Below the pieces are notes generated by a model. The model saw only the letters and a list, made by a program, of their open reading frames with translations. It had not been told where the DNA came from and made no database searches. Below, one piece after another: positions 33,414 to 41,132 of a stretch of DNA of 64,000 bases. The DNA lies in IMG/VR virus record IMGVR_UViG_3300033153_013649, positions 62,001 to 126,000 of that record. One strand, given 5' to 3'. The stretch comes from a virus. The number at the start of each line of letters is the position of its first letter. Within the stretch, counting starts at the first letter, position 1. The position numbers were made by a program, and so were the translations under genes.

Positions 33414-34120
33414 TAATTTTCCCTAGACGATGGAATATAGATTATTTTTCATTTACATTATTAGAATCTCTTTTTATTGAAGAAGGGGTAATTCAGAAAT
33501 TTATTGATATTCTTCGAAATATTTTAGAAGAATTAAAAATTAAAAATCTTGCGTATAGTGGAGGTATAGATTCTACAATAATACTTGCTTTATTAACTGA
33601 ATTATTTGGGAAGGGACATATAACAACTTATGTAATAGCTTCAAGGAAAAATCATCCTGACGTTTTATATTCTAAAATCGGTAGTAATTATTATGGTTCT
33701 AATCATGTAAAATTTATAGGGGAACAAATATATAATTCTATATATAAGCAATTTTTTAATATATTGTCTATTGATGAAATTATTTGTTGTGACGGCATTG
33801 ATGAATTTATGTGTGGTTATTATTCTCATCAGAAAGATCATAGGAAAACGTATGAGTTATCTATTAGAGATCTTGTTATAAATCATTTAATATCTCTTAA
33901 TTTGAATTCTGGTGTAGCTAAAGTTTTTTTACCTTATTTAGATGAAAAACTCATTAGATTAATGGCTAAGATTCCATTAAAATGTAAAGTGGATACTAAG
34001 ATTAGAAAAAAAGTTGTAGTAGAAATTGCTAGAAAACTTAATATACCTCAAGAGATTATAGAACGAAATAAATATGGTTTTTGTGATGCTTTTTTAATGA
34101 AAGATAAAGGAAGAAAATGA
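33410..34120 (+). CDS. Stand-alone asparagine synthase-type ATP-pyrophosphatase domain
   Basis: 236 residues with only the synthetase half of asparagine synthase: NLAYSGGIDSTI (P-loop-like ATP site, about 42-53) and CCDGIDEFMCGYY near 127, then VFLPYLDEKLIRLM and a C-terminal ERNKYGF. The glutaminase domain is absent, unlike the gene at 14775. It may amidate a substrate using ammonia, or activate a carboxylate by adenylation. Function inferred from family only. Confidence 0.75.
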   Translation: MIIFPRRWNIDYFSFTLLESLFIEEGVIQKFIDILRNILEELKIKNLAYSGGIDSTIILALLTELFGKGHITTYVIASRKNHPDVLYSKIGSNYYGSNHVKFIGEQIYNSIYKQFFNILSIDEIICCDGIDEFMCGYYSHQKDHRKTYELSIRDLVINHLISLNLNSGVAKVFLPYLDEKLIRLMAKIPLKCKVDTKIRKKVVVEIARKLNIPQEIIERNKYGFCDAFLMKDKGRK

Positions 34121-34323
34121 AATCCTTGAAATTAAATAAAGAGAAAGACGAGATTAGAAAGCCTCAAGATAAAGATAAACCGGAAAAAATTGATAAAAAA
34201 GACAAGGATTTTGAAGTTGAAAAAAAGAAGATCAAAAAAGAAATAAAAGAAAAGATTCAAAAGGTTGAACTTTCGTTTGGAGATTTGATTGAAGAAGAAA
34301 TAGAAAAGAGAGAAAAGGGGTAA
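34117..34323 (+). CDS. Highly charged protein ending in a tag-like motif
   Basis: 68 residues, almost entirely K/E/D, probably coiled coil. Its C-terminus, LSFGDLIEEEIEKREKG, repeats the tag that other genes here carry at the N-terminus. Overlaps the previous gene. Confidence 0.55.
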   Translation: MKSLKLNKEKDEIRKPQDKDKPEKIDKKDKDFEVEKKKIKKEIKEKIQKVELSFGDLIEEEIEKREKG

Positions 34324-34327
34324 AATT

Positions 34328-34555
34328 ATGCCTTATACAAAAACTGATTATCCGGATGCAATAAAAAATCTCAAAGAAGGAGCAAGAAATAAATGGATTG
34401 AGGTTTTTAATGCCGTTTTTGACGAAAAGGGAGACGAAGATACAGCAAGAATGGCTGCTTGGAAAGTAGTTAAAGACAAATACGGAAAAGATTATATGAA
34501 AGAATCAATAACCTTTGAAGAAGTTATTAGAGAACAACTAAGAAAAATTAAATAA
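34328..34555 (+). CDS. ChaB-like domain protein with C-terminal tag-like motif
   Basis: 75 residues. MPYTKTDYPDAIKNL, then WIEVFNAVFDEKGDED and AAWKVVKDKYGK match the ChaB family pattern. After that domain comes ITFEEVIREQLRK, the same kind of tag at the C-terminus. Confidence 0.65.
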   Translation: MPYTKTDYPDAIKNLKEGARNKWIEVFNAVFDEKGDEDTARMAAWKVVKDKYGKDYMKESITFEEVIREQLRKIK

Positions 34556-34569
34556 AGGAAAAATATATT

Positions 34570-34761
34570 ATGAGATATTCGGAATTAATTAGAGAAGCAA
34601 TACACGAAGAAAAAGGCGATAAGAAGGAATATCAAGCATTTTTCAGAAAAGCTCTCAAAAAATTTGGTGTAACTGAACCAGATCAATTAGAAGGAGATAA
34701 GAAGAAAGAATTTTTTGATTATATCGATAAGAACTGGAGCGCGAAATCAGAAACTGATTAG
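34570..34761 (+). CDS. Small protein with T4 IP-like N-terminal tag
   Basis: 63 residues. N-terminus MRYSELIRE followed by Ala fits the T4 capsid-targeting pattern (MKTYQEFIAE, then A). The rest (FFRKALKKFGV, DKKKEFFDYIDKNW) resembles a short domain recalled from prohead/core-associated proteins of T4-like marine phages. Likely head-associated, by inference. Confidence 0.6.
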   Translation: MRYSELIREAIHEEKGDKKEYQAFFRKALKKFGVTEPDQLEGDKKKEFFDYIDKNWSAKSETD

Positions 34762-34780
34762 AAAATTTATAAGGAAAAAT

Positions 34781-35008
34781 ATGAAATATAGAGAAATATT
34801 AAATGAAGGATTCTTTTCAGAATTTCAAATTGTAGCTGGGGATTATTTCGGGGATAAATTCGTAAAAGATATGATGAAGATCAGCCGGAAAGAATCAGAT
34901 TTAGTAAAAATCATATTAGCTACGGCTAAAAAACATAAAATTGAAAAAGATAATCAGAAACTTAAAGCTTTATTAAAGATGGCTGGTATGGTAAAAGGAA
35001 ATATATAA
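34781..35008 (+). CDS. Small protein with IP-like N-terminal tag
   Basis: 75 residues from ATG 34781 behind AAGGAAAA; an upstream frame extension lacks a ribosome site. N-terminus MKYREILNE then Gly, a good match to a prohead-protease site. Basic helical remainder. Confidence 0.6.
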   Translation: MKYREILNEGFFSEFQIVAGDYFGDKFVKDMMKISRKESDLVKIILATAKKHKIEKDNQKLKALLKMAGMVKGNI

Positions 35009-35130
35009 TGAATCATTCAGAAATATTAGAAGCAGAATTAAAAGATGAAAAATTTTTTATTTATTTGATCAAAAACCGAATTATTAGAAAAAAATCAAAA
35101 GATCTTTTTAAAAAGAATAACAGAACTTAA
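35008..35130 (+). CDS. 40-residue protein with IP-like N-terminal tag
   Basis: ATG 35008 overlaps the previous stop; TAA ends at 35130. MNHSEILEAELKDE start, basic tail. Very short; supported by its place in the tagged series. Confidence 0.5.
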   Translation: MNHSEILEAELKDEKFFIYLIKNRIIRKKSKDLFKKNNRT

Positions 35131-35133
35131 AAA

Positions 35134-35376
35134 ATGAAATATCAAGAAGCTTTAGAGAGTAGATTTGATATGAGTAGTCGTAAAAGGATTAAAAGAGATC
35201 CCAAAAAGATTATGGTTACTTTAAAAAAGAATTATCCAAATATTAAATTTGAATTGAAAGATAATGTTTTATATGGAAATAAAAATCAATTAGGATCTTA
35301 TCATTATGGATCTGGAAACGAATCGATTCAAGCTATTATAGCTAAAATGAAAATGTTAGGACTTATTAAAAAGTAA
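35134..35376 (+). CDS. Small protein with IP-like N-terminal tag
   Basis: 80 residues, MKYQEALE then Ser. Basic remainder with KKNYPNIKFELKDNVLYG. Not recognised otherwise. Confidence 0.55.
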   Translation: MKYQEALESRFDMSSRKRIKRDPKKIMVTLKKNYPNIKFELKDNVLYGNKNQLGSYHYGSGNESIQAIIAKMKMLGLIKK

Positions 35377-35392
35377 AGGACCGAAAAATATT

Positions 35393-35815
35393 ATGAAATA
35401 TAGAGAAATACTTGAAGGATTGAATCTTTCAGCTGCAATTAAATCTCTTAAAATGGAAGAAGATCTTAAAACTCTTGCTAAAAAAAATCCGGGTAAAACA
35501 GGGAAACAATTAAAAAGAGAAATCATAACAATTGCTTCTAAATATATTGGAAAGTCTGAAATTAAAGATGTACATATTAAAGATCTAACACAGGAAGCTA
35601 TAAAAGAATTTGATCGGATAATTAAAAAAGAAAAAATAAGTGAAAAACTCGAACCTAATTGGATTATAGTTTTTAAGAATGGAAAAACTTTAGATATTAA
35701 TAATGAACCAACAAACGTACCTTCTGAAACAGAGTATTTTCAAACAGAGAAGGAAGCAATTAAGAGATTTAACAAGTTGAAGCTAAAAGGAAAAGCGGAA
35801 ATAATAGAGGTATAA
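35393..35815 (+). CDS. Protein with IP-like N-terminal tag, 140 residues
   Basis: MKYREILEG start. Central basic helices and a C-terminal small alpha/beta unit (NWIIVFKNGKTLDI, YFQTEKEAIKRFNKLK). Function unknown. Confidence 0.58.
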   Translation: MKYREILEGLNLSAAIKSLKMEEDLKTLAKKNPGKTGKQLKREIITIASKYIGKSEIKDVHIKDLTQEAIKEFDRIIKKEKISEKLEPNWIIVFKNGKTLDINNEPTNVPSETEYFQTEKEAIKRFNKLKLKGKAEIIEV

Positions 35816-35821
35816 AATAAA

Positions 35822-35971
35822 ATGAAATTCGGGGAGATTGTGAATGAAGTAAATATTGATGCTATTAGATTAAATCAACTTACTAAATATGCTAGAACTA
35901 ATAAAAAAGCTAAATATCAGATTTTAAAAAAGTTAAAAGAATTAATATTAAATATTGAAAAGGAAATCTAA
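35822..35971 (+). CDS. 49-residue protein with IP-like N-terminal tag
   Basis: ATG 35822, TAA ends at 35971 and overlaps the next ATG. MKFGEIVNEV start then a basic helix. Confidence 0.5.
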   Translation: MKFGEIVNEVNIDAIRLNQLTKYARTNKKAKYQILKKLKELILNIEKEI

Positions 35972-36156
35972 TGAATTTTGGTGATATTATAAACGAAGCT
36001 GCTTATCCAGGAAATATTGGATTTCAAGAATTAATAAATTTTTATCGTGTAGCAAATAAAACTCAGATGAAAAAAATGCAAAACCTTATCGAAAAAGAAG
36101 ATTGGTTAGGATTTAAAAAATTAATTCGAAAAACCTTAGGGATTAATTTACAATAA
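35971..36156 (+). CDS. Small protein with IP-like N-terminal tag
   Basis: 61 residues, MNFGDIINE then Ala-Ala, a good prohead-protease-type site. Helical remainder. Not recognised. Confidence 0.55.
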   Translation: MNFGDIINEAAYPGNIGFQELINFYRVANKTQMKKMQNLIEKEDWLGFKKLIRKTLGINLQ

Positions 36157-36177
36157 AATACAAAGAAGTTTTTTATT

Positions 36178-36429
36178 ATGAGATATTCGGAGATAATCGA
36201 AGAAGAAATTTTAAATGAAGGTAAACTCCTTACAGGAATTATGATAGCTTTGGTATTATTTAAAGCTGCTGGAATGATTAATCGTACTGAATCAGATCCT
36301 ATTACTCGTAAAGTTGCAGCAAAAATAACTAAATTATCAGATGAAGAATTAGAAAAATTAAAATATAAATTTAATTTTAAAATTGATAAAAAAGAAGCAA
36401 TTAAAACCTTAAAAAAATTGGGGTTCTAA
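36178..36429 (+). CDS. Small protein with IP-like N-terminal tag and hydrophobic helix
   Basis: 83 residues. MRYSEIIEEEILNE then Gly; a hydrophobic helix (LLTGIMIALVLFKAAGMI, about 17-34) follows the tag, so the mature product could interact with membrane. Last of the tagged series. Confidence 0.55.
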   Translation: MRYSEIIEEEILNEGKLLTGIMIALVLFKAAGMINRTESDPITRKVAAKITKLSDEELEKLKYKFNFKIDKKEAIKTLKKLGF

Positions 36430-36431
36430 AA

Positions 36432-36518
36432 ATGAAATTAAATAATTATCAACCGAATTTATGGGATACCCCCGAATTGTATAGAAATTCAAAGAAATCC
36501 TCGAGAGAGGAATACTGA
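36432..36518 (+). CDS. Possible 28-residue peptide
   Basis: ATG 36432 to TGA 36516-36518, two bases after the preceding stop and before a terminator. Too short to judge beyond its position in the operon. Confidence 0.3.
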   Translation: MKLNNYQPNLWDTPELYRNSKKSSREEY

Positions 36519-36543
36519 AGATAATTTAAATTGTAATGATCTT

Positions 36544-36576
36544 AATGGAATCTTCAGTTAGAGAATTCCATTTTTT
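36544..36576 (+). terminator. Intrinsic terminator
   Basis: AATGGAAT (36544-36551) pairs with ATTCCATT (36565-36572), 13-base loop, then T run. Ends the tagged-protein operon. Confidence 0.8.
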
Positions 36577-36609
36577 ATTTGAATAAAATTAAAATATAAA
36601 GGAAATAAT

Positions 36610-36714
36610 ATGAGTTCAGGACGTACAGCTAAAATAAAGAAACGGGAAAAGAAAAGGGTTCATCTTGAAAATATTAAACGAAAAAAAGAAATCAAAAAAG
36701 CAAAAAAAGATTGA
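36610..36714 (+). CDS. Very basic 34-residue protein
   Basis: ATG 36610 behind AAGGAAAT; TGA lies inside the next promoter's -35 box. Nearly half lysine/arginine. Function unknown. Confidence 0.45.
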   Translation: MSSGRTAKIKKREKKRVHLENIKRKKEIKKAKKD

Positions 36715-36739
36715 CAAATAAAGAATTATTTAGTATATT
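36711..36739 (+). promoter_or_regulatory. Early promoter of the tRNA cluster
   Basis: TTGACA 36711-36716, TATATT 36734-36739 with the shared TTTAGTATATTTAG context. Transcript would begin near 36746 with a structured leader and run into the tRNA genes. Confidence 0.88.
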
Positions 36740-36745
36740 TAGTAC

Positions 36746-36928
36746 ATGGGTTCTTTGAAATTTTAAGCTATAGTTTAATATAGATTCAAGAGACATACTG
36801 GTATAACTATAGCTAGGCCAAACTATAGTTTGGCTTCCGGGATGAAGGAAGATTTGGCGGTACTAAATAATTAATCTAACTTGAATCGGATTTAAAAACC
36901 GACCTTCTAAAAAAAGGTAACCGCCATT
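36746..36928 (+). ncRNA. Structured leader/ncRNA before the tRNA cluster
   Basis: Several stems can be read: AGCTATAGTT with AACTATAGCT, the perfect hairpin GCCAAAC-TATA-GTTTGGC, CTTCC/GGAAG, TGGCGGT/ACCGCCA closing a region with TCGG/CCGA and ACCTT/AAGGT hairpins. It starts at the promoter and ends two bases before tRNA-Asp, so processing of tRNA-Asp would release it. Class unknown. Confidence 0.5.
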
Positions 36929-36929
36929 T

Positions 36930-37001
36930 GGAATCGTGGATCATTGGTAGATCACCTGTCTGTCGAACAGGTTTAAATGGGTTCGATTCCCATCGATTCC
37001 G
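36930..37001 (+). tRNA. tRNA-Asp (GTC)
   Basis: Acceptor GGAATCG/CGATTCC, anticodon arm CCTGT-CTGTCGA-ACAGG, T-arm ATGGG-TTCGATT-CCCAT, discriminator G. No encoded CCA. Confidence 0.93.
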
Positions 37002-37037
37002 CTTCCGCAAACATATAAGTTTTTTATCAAATTTTTT

Positions 37038-37110
37038 GCTGCCGTAGCTCAAGAGGGTAGAGCGTCTCACTTGTAATGAGAAAGTTGGGGGATCGTGGCC
37101 TCCCGGTAGC
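37038..37110 (+). tRNA. tRNA-Thr (TGT)
   Basis: Acceptor GCTGCCG/CGGTAGC (one G-T), anticodon arm TCTCA-CTTGTAA-TGAGA. T-arm GGGGG-ATCGTGG-CCTCC has A at the first loop position instead of T, a mild oddity. No CCA. Confidence 0.85.
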
Positions 37111-37122
37111 TCGAGAATTATT

Positions 37123-37200
37123 CTAGAAGTGAAGGAGTCTGGCTTTCCTTGTCCGCTTTGGAAGCGGGATATCTCGTCGGTTCGAATCCGGCCTTCTAGA
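37123..37200 (+). tRNA. tRNA-Pro (TGG)
   Basis: Acceptor CTAGAAG/CTTCTAG, D stem AAGGA/TCCTT, anticodon arm TCCGC-TTTGGAA-GCGGG, T-arm GTCGG-TTCGAAT-CCGGC, discriminator A. No CCA. The following 90 bases hold a T-arm-like hairpin (TTTCGAGG/CCTTGAAA) but no full tRNA. Confidence 0.9.
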
Positions 37201-37290
37201 CAAAGGTTTCGAGGGTTAAATCCTTGAAATTATTAATTTCTAAAATAAAACCCCTTAAGATTAATAGATCCGTAGACAACTACATAATTC

Positions 37291-37371
37291 GGAACGGCGT
37301 TCAACGGTGAGATAAGCTGACTGTAAATCAGTGGCCTACGTGCTTTGATGGTTCGAATCCATCCCGTTCCA
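37291..37371 (+). tRNA. tRNA-Tyr (GTA)
   Basis: Acceptor GGAACGG/CCGTTCC, anticodon loop CTGTAAA, long variable arm as expected for bacterial Tyr, T-arm GATGG-TTCGAAT-CCATC, discriminator A. No CCA. Confidence 0.92.
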
Positions 37372-37376
37372 CAATT

Positions 37377-37449
37377 TCCTGGGTAGTTTAATTGGAAGAA
37401 CGCTGCACTGTTAATGCAGATGATGAAAGTTCGATTCTTTCCCCGGGAG
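37377..37449 (+). tRNA. tRNA-Asn (GTT)
   Basis: Acceptor TCCTGGG/CCCGGGA, anticodon arm CTGCA-CTGTTAA-TGCAG, T-arm GAAAG-TTCGATT-CTTTC, discriminator G. No CCA. Confidence 0.92.
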
Positions 37450-37457
37450 CTTTTATT

Positions 37458-37865
37458 ATGATAAAATATTTTAAAAAAAATCCTCATATTCTTAAAGCGA
37501 TAAATATTTTAGAAATAAATTATAGAGCTGGATCTGATATTTTATTTGGTATAAATAAATTCAAAGAATTATTTATTAATATTCAAAAGGAAGGAATAAA
37601 ATATCCTATAATTTGTGTTCTAGATATTAATAAAGATTTTAAAATAAGATTTGGTAATAGAAGAGTAATTATAGCAAGACTTCTAAGAATTAAAGAAGTT
37701 CCAGTTCTTTTATATTATAATAAAAAAGAAAAGGGAATTCTGCCTATTGATAATATAAAAGGGAGGACTGTTACTAAAGAAGAATTATGTATGTTCTTTG
37801 AAAACGATAAAAATATTCCTGGACTAAAATATCTTTTGGAGATTTTTAATGATAGTATATGCTGA
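37458..37865 (+). CDS. ParB-like domain protein (paralogue 2)
   Basis: 135 residues from ATG 37458, nine bases after tRNA-Asn; a longer frame into the tRNA is not credible. KFKELFINIQKEGIKYPI then RFGNRRVIIARLLRIKEVPVLLY is the shared core of this family (GxRR box). Function unknown; see 8510, 37849, 38331 and 42142. Confidence 0.6.
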   Translation: MIKYFKKNPHILKAINILEINYRAGSDILFGINKFKELFINIQKEGIKYPIICVLDINKDFKIRFGNRRVIIARLLRIKEVPVLLYYNKKEKGILPIDNIKGRTVTKEELCMFFENDKNIPGLKYLLEIFNDSIC

Positions 37866-38334
37866 ACCGGAAGTTAAAGAAGTGATATTAAGATTTTCTT
37901 TTAAAAAAGAGAATTATAATAAAACTCAAACTCTTGATATAGAAATAAAGAATTATAAAAAGTTAAAAAGTAATATTATAAAATACGGAATAGTTCATCC
38001 TTTAATTGGTAATAGTTTATATAAAAATAATAGAAATTATCCTTATGTTATAAAATATGGAATTAGAAGATTTCATATTGCAAAAGAACTCGGTATACAA
38101 AGAATTCCAATATTGATATATGATTTACCTATATTAGAAGAATCCAAGAAGATAAATTGTAAATATAAATATAAAATCAATAATATGGAAGATTTATCAA
38201 AGTTATTTAAAGCTCATATTTCTAATTATCAAGTTCCAGATAATCTTATTACTCCAGGGTATGAAAATATTCCAGCAGGATTAAAAATTTTTATTAATTT
38301 ATATAATACTTATCAAGAGGATTTATTCAAATGA
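37849..38334 (+). CDS. ParB-like domain protein (paralogue 3)
   Basis: 161 residues starting MIVYAEP, a start shared with the genes at 38331 and 42142. Core NIIKYGIVHPLIGN and KYGIRRFHIAKELGIQRIP. C-terminus NLITPGYENIPAGLK resembles the others. Overlaps both neighbours. Confidence 0.62.
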   Translation: MIVYAEPEVKEVILRFSFKKENYNKTQTLDIEIKNYKKLKSNIIKYGIVHPLIGNSLYKNNRNYPYVIKYGIRRFHIAKELGIQRIPILIYDLPILEESKKINCKYKYKINNMEDLSKLFKAHISNYQVPDNLITPGYENIPAGLKIFINLYNTYQEDLFK

Positions 38335-38789
38335 TAGTATACGCTGAACCAGATCCTTGGAAAGCTCAACCTAAAGATATATTTCGAAAAGATTTTAATA
38401 TCGGTGGTCCGACAATGACTTCGAAAGAAGGATTTCAGAAATTAGAAAATAATATCAGAGAAAATAGAATGTTTCATCCTTTGATAGGAATAGCTTTACA
38501 AAATTGTCCATGGATTATTCAAATGGGAAATAGAAGACTACTGATCGCTCGAAGATTAAAAATGGAAAAAGTTCCGATGATTATATATAGCCTTCCCCCT
38601 CTTGTACATCCTCGAGTGCATCCAAAACCAGGAACTTATATAAAAAGAATTAAAGATTTTGAAGAAATTACAGCTTTGTTTTGTAAGGAAGGATTAGATT
38701 TTCCCGAAGAGAGTCGACGCAGAGACGGAGTCCCGCATGGATTACAATTAATGAAAGATTTATTTAGAAAATGTGTTGACTTTGATTAA
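38331..38789 (+). CDS. ParB-like domain protein (paralogue 4)
   Basis: 152 residues, MIVYAEPDPW start; core NIRENRMFHPLIG and QMGNRRLLIARRLKMEKVP. Its stop codon touches the following tRNA-Cys gene. Confidence 0.62.
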   Translation: MIVYAEPDPWKAQPKDIFRKDFNIGGPTMTSKEGFQKLENNIRENRMFHPLIGIALQNCPWIIQMGNRRLLIARRLKMEKVPMIIYSLPPLVHPRVHPKPGTYIKRIKDFEEITALFCKEGLDFPEESRRRDGVPHGLQLMKDLFRKCVDFD

Positions 38790-38867
38790 GTACTCGTAGC
38801 CAAGTGGTTTCACGGCAGCGGTCTGCAAAACCGTTATATATCGCGGGTTCGAATCCCGCCGAGTACT
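38790..38867 (+). tRNA. tRNA-Cys (GCA)
   Basis: Acceptor GTACTCG/CGAGTAC with discriminator T as usual for Cys, anticodon loop CTGCAAA, T-arm GCGGG-TTCGAAT-CCCGC. No CCA. Confidence 0.9.
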
Positions 38868-38884
38868 CTATTATATTTCTAAAC

Positions 38885-38953
38885 GTGCCTGAGCTAAAAC
38901 AGCTAATAATATTTCAAATCTCGTGAAGGTGGGTTCGATTCCTCCCAGGCGCG
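38885..38953 (+). tRNA. Atypical tRNA, possibly Arg (TCT)
   Basis: Acceptor GTGCCTG/CAGGCGC pairs and a TTCGATT T-loop is present, but the T stem has a mismatch. The best anticodon arm is TTTCA-AATCTCG-TGAAG, giving TCT with A instead of the universal U at position 33. May be degenerate. Confidence 0.45.
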
Positions 38954-38974
38954 CAAAATTAATTAAAAAAGAGG

Positions 38975-39004
38975 TTGACAAACTATTATAGGATTTAGTA
39001 CATT
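38975..39004 (+). promoter_or_regulatory. Early promoter (TTGACA-18-TACATT)
   Basis: TTGACA 38975-38980; -10 is TACATT 38999-39004, one base off consensus. Otherwise identical to the promoter at 7152 over most of its length. Drives the 639-residue gene. Confidence 0.85.
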
Positions 39005-39010
39005 ATTATA

Positions 39011-39173
39011 AAAATTATAAGGCATAGAGAGTTCCTTTTAATTATCACTCCCATAGAATAATACTCTCCGCCTTTAAATTTTTAGAGTAAAAACAAAAGG
39101 GGTTCCTATTTGAATCGATTGAGAGTCAACAATTACCCCTCGTTTGAAACTCTAATAAAGGGGAAATAAAAAA
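39011..39173 (+). promoter_or_regulatory. Long structured 5' leader
   Basis: About 160 bases of leader. A coaxial stem series can form: TTAGAGT with ACTCTAA, AAAC with GTTT, and AGGGGT with ACCCCT, enclosing a purine-rich loop and ending just before the AAAGGGG ribosome site. Such length and structure is rare in this genome, so mRNA stability or translational control is likely. Confidence 0.5.
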
Positions 39174-41093
39174 ATGAAAGCAACAATAAAATTATTTAGA
39201 GCTGTTGAAATCAAAGATAAATATAAGACACGCTTAAATAAAAGATTATTGCCAAAAACTGTAAGATCTGGATTTATATTTGCCCCTGAAGTAATCGGAA
39301 ATTATTCTGAAGAGGAACTCGATGATTTATTTGAAATAGTAGATAAAGAAATCGGATTATCTGCTGAACAAATGAATACATCCTTTCATAAATCTTGGAA
39401 TAAAGTAAAAGAAGCAAGTATCGAACAATTAGTTTTAGAACAATTAGTTCACTATATTACGACTTATGGTTTCGAACACGCGGGACTTTATGATAAAGAT
39501 TCTGTATATATTCCTAATGAAATTCTTGAAGTTCCAGAACTTGAAGATGGTATACGCTTAAGAGTTATCAAAGGATATACAAAAGAAGAATTAAAAGATA
39601 AATTGTTATCTTTGATCGGTTCAGGAATAGCTCTTAAAGAAGATACAGTAAATGATATACTTGAAGTTGCTGTTCAAATTGGAATAAATGAAGAAGATAT
39701 AGATCAGATAAAGAATAAAGAAATTAAAGTTGCTCTTTATGACCGTTTAGGATTATTTCCAGAAAATCCAATTGAATTTTTAAGATATGTTGTTTATAAA
39801 ACCATCGGAAAAACTCTTTTAATTAAAGATAATGATACTATAACAGCAATTAAAGAAGCAGATATAGGAAAAAACTCAGACTTATTTTTTGAATATATAA
39901 ATAAGTACGGTTTAGAAAAATTAGCTCAAGTATTCTTTAGATTTAAACCAATTTTTCTTGCTTTCAAAACAGATAATAAAATAAGAGAAAGCGGAATCAT
40001 TAATAGAATAAGAAAACTTGCTAATATATATCATAAACCAATGCCAGAAGATTTTTTGAATGAAATTACTTCTAAGATTGCAAAAAAAGAAGAAATTGAT
40101 ATTAATAAATTAAATAAAGAACTTGATAGAGTAAATATATTTAGAAAAATCCGATTAGCTTATGCTTTAAAATACAGAACTTTAGAAACTGAATCAATTC
40201 TTTATAGACTTAGAAACGGGAAAGGATATGCTAAACCTTTTTCATATACAGGTAGCAAAACAGTTGTAAATAATATATTAAATCTTATACTTAATTCAAT
40301 TTCTAATGATATTGCAAAAAACGTAAAAGGAAAGAAAATATATATTCCTGACAATATGATTTATGCTCTTCCAGCAACAGAAAAACAGTTTACAGGGGAA
40401 TTTCCTTCTGGTAGTTACATTTCAATTCCAAAAGATATGGTAATGGGGATATTTTGGAAGAATGTTAAAAAAGATGGAATTAGACATAGAATCGATTTAG
40501 ATCTTTCAATAATAAATGCAACAGATAAATTTGGATGGGATGCTGATTACAGATCACCTACTAGAGAGATTCTTTTTTCTGGAGATATAACAGATCCTCC
40601 AAAAAAAGGAGCTACCGAATTATTTTTTATTGCAAAACAAAGTTTAGATTTTTATATTGTTTTTGTAAATTATTATAATTTTCTAGAAAATTCAGGAATA
40701 GAAGTTCCAATGCAAATATTAATTGCTCAAGAAGAAATAAAAGATAAAAAAGCAGCTCGTAATTATACTGTTAATCCTAATAATGTAATAGCTACAGCAA
40801 ATACTTCGATTAATAAAAGTCAGAAACTGTTAGGCTTTCTTGTTACAACTACTGGAGGATCGAAATTCTATTTTGCGGAAACATATTTAGGAAAAACAAT
40901 AACTGCTGATTCTACATGTGAACTTGTTAAACACGGAAGACAGTTTCTTTTTGATTTTTATAGAAATACTATTAATTTAAATGATATGTTGTGCGATGCA
41001 GAGGCTGAAATTGTAGAAGATAGGGAAGAAGCTGATATTGATTTATCTCCAGAAAATCTTGAAAAAGATACAATAATCAATTTGATTAGTTAA
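39174..41093 (+). CDS. Large protein with TerD-like C-terminal domain
   Basis: 639 residues, the largest uninterrupted gene here besides the secreted one. Helical N-terminal 400 residues without known motifs. From about 415 on: PSGSYISIPKDMVMGIFW, RIDLDLSIINATDKFGW, ILFSGDITDPPKKGATELFF and FYIVFVNYYN, a pattern like the TerD-related domain of a bacterial family also found as stand-alone cytoplasmic proteins. Acidic tail. Own promoter and structured leader imply strong or regulated expression. Role unknown. Confidence 0.55.
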   Translation: MKATIKLFRAVEIKDKYKTRLNKRLLPKTVRSGFIFAPEVIGNYSEEELDDLFEIVDKEIGLSAEQMNTSFHKSWNKVKEASIEQLVLEQLVHYITTYGFEHAGLYDKDSVYIPNEILEVPELEDGIRLRVIKGYTKEELKDKLLSLIGSGIALKEDTVNDILEVAVQIGINEEDIDQIKNKEIKVALYDRLGLFPENPIEFLRYVVYKTIGKTLLIKDNDTITAIKEADIGKNSDLFFEYINKYGLEKLAQVFFRFKPIFLAFKTDNKIRESGIINRIRKLANIYHKPMPEDFLNEITSKIAKKEEIDINKLNKELDRVNIFRKIRLAYALKYRTLETESILYRLRNGKGYAKPFSYTGSKTVVNNILNLILNSISNDIAKNVKGKKIYIPDNMIYALPATEKQFTGEFPSGSYISIPKDMVMGIFWKNVKKDGIRHRIDLDLSIINATDKFGWDADYRSPTREILFSGDITDPPKKGATELFFIAKQSLDFYIVFVNYYNFLENSGIEVPMQILIAQEEIKDKKAARNYTVNPNNVIATANTSINKSQKLLGFLVTTTGGSKFYFAETYLGKTITADSTCELVKHGRQFLFDFYRNTINLNDMLCDAEAEIVEDREEADIDLSPENLEKDTIINLIS

Positions 41094-41132
41094 TATAATA
41101 AATAATATCGTCTATTGGATTTAAAATTATAT

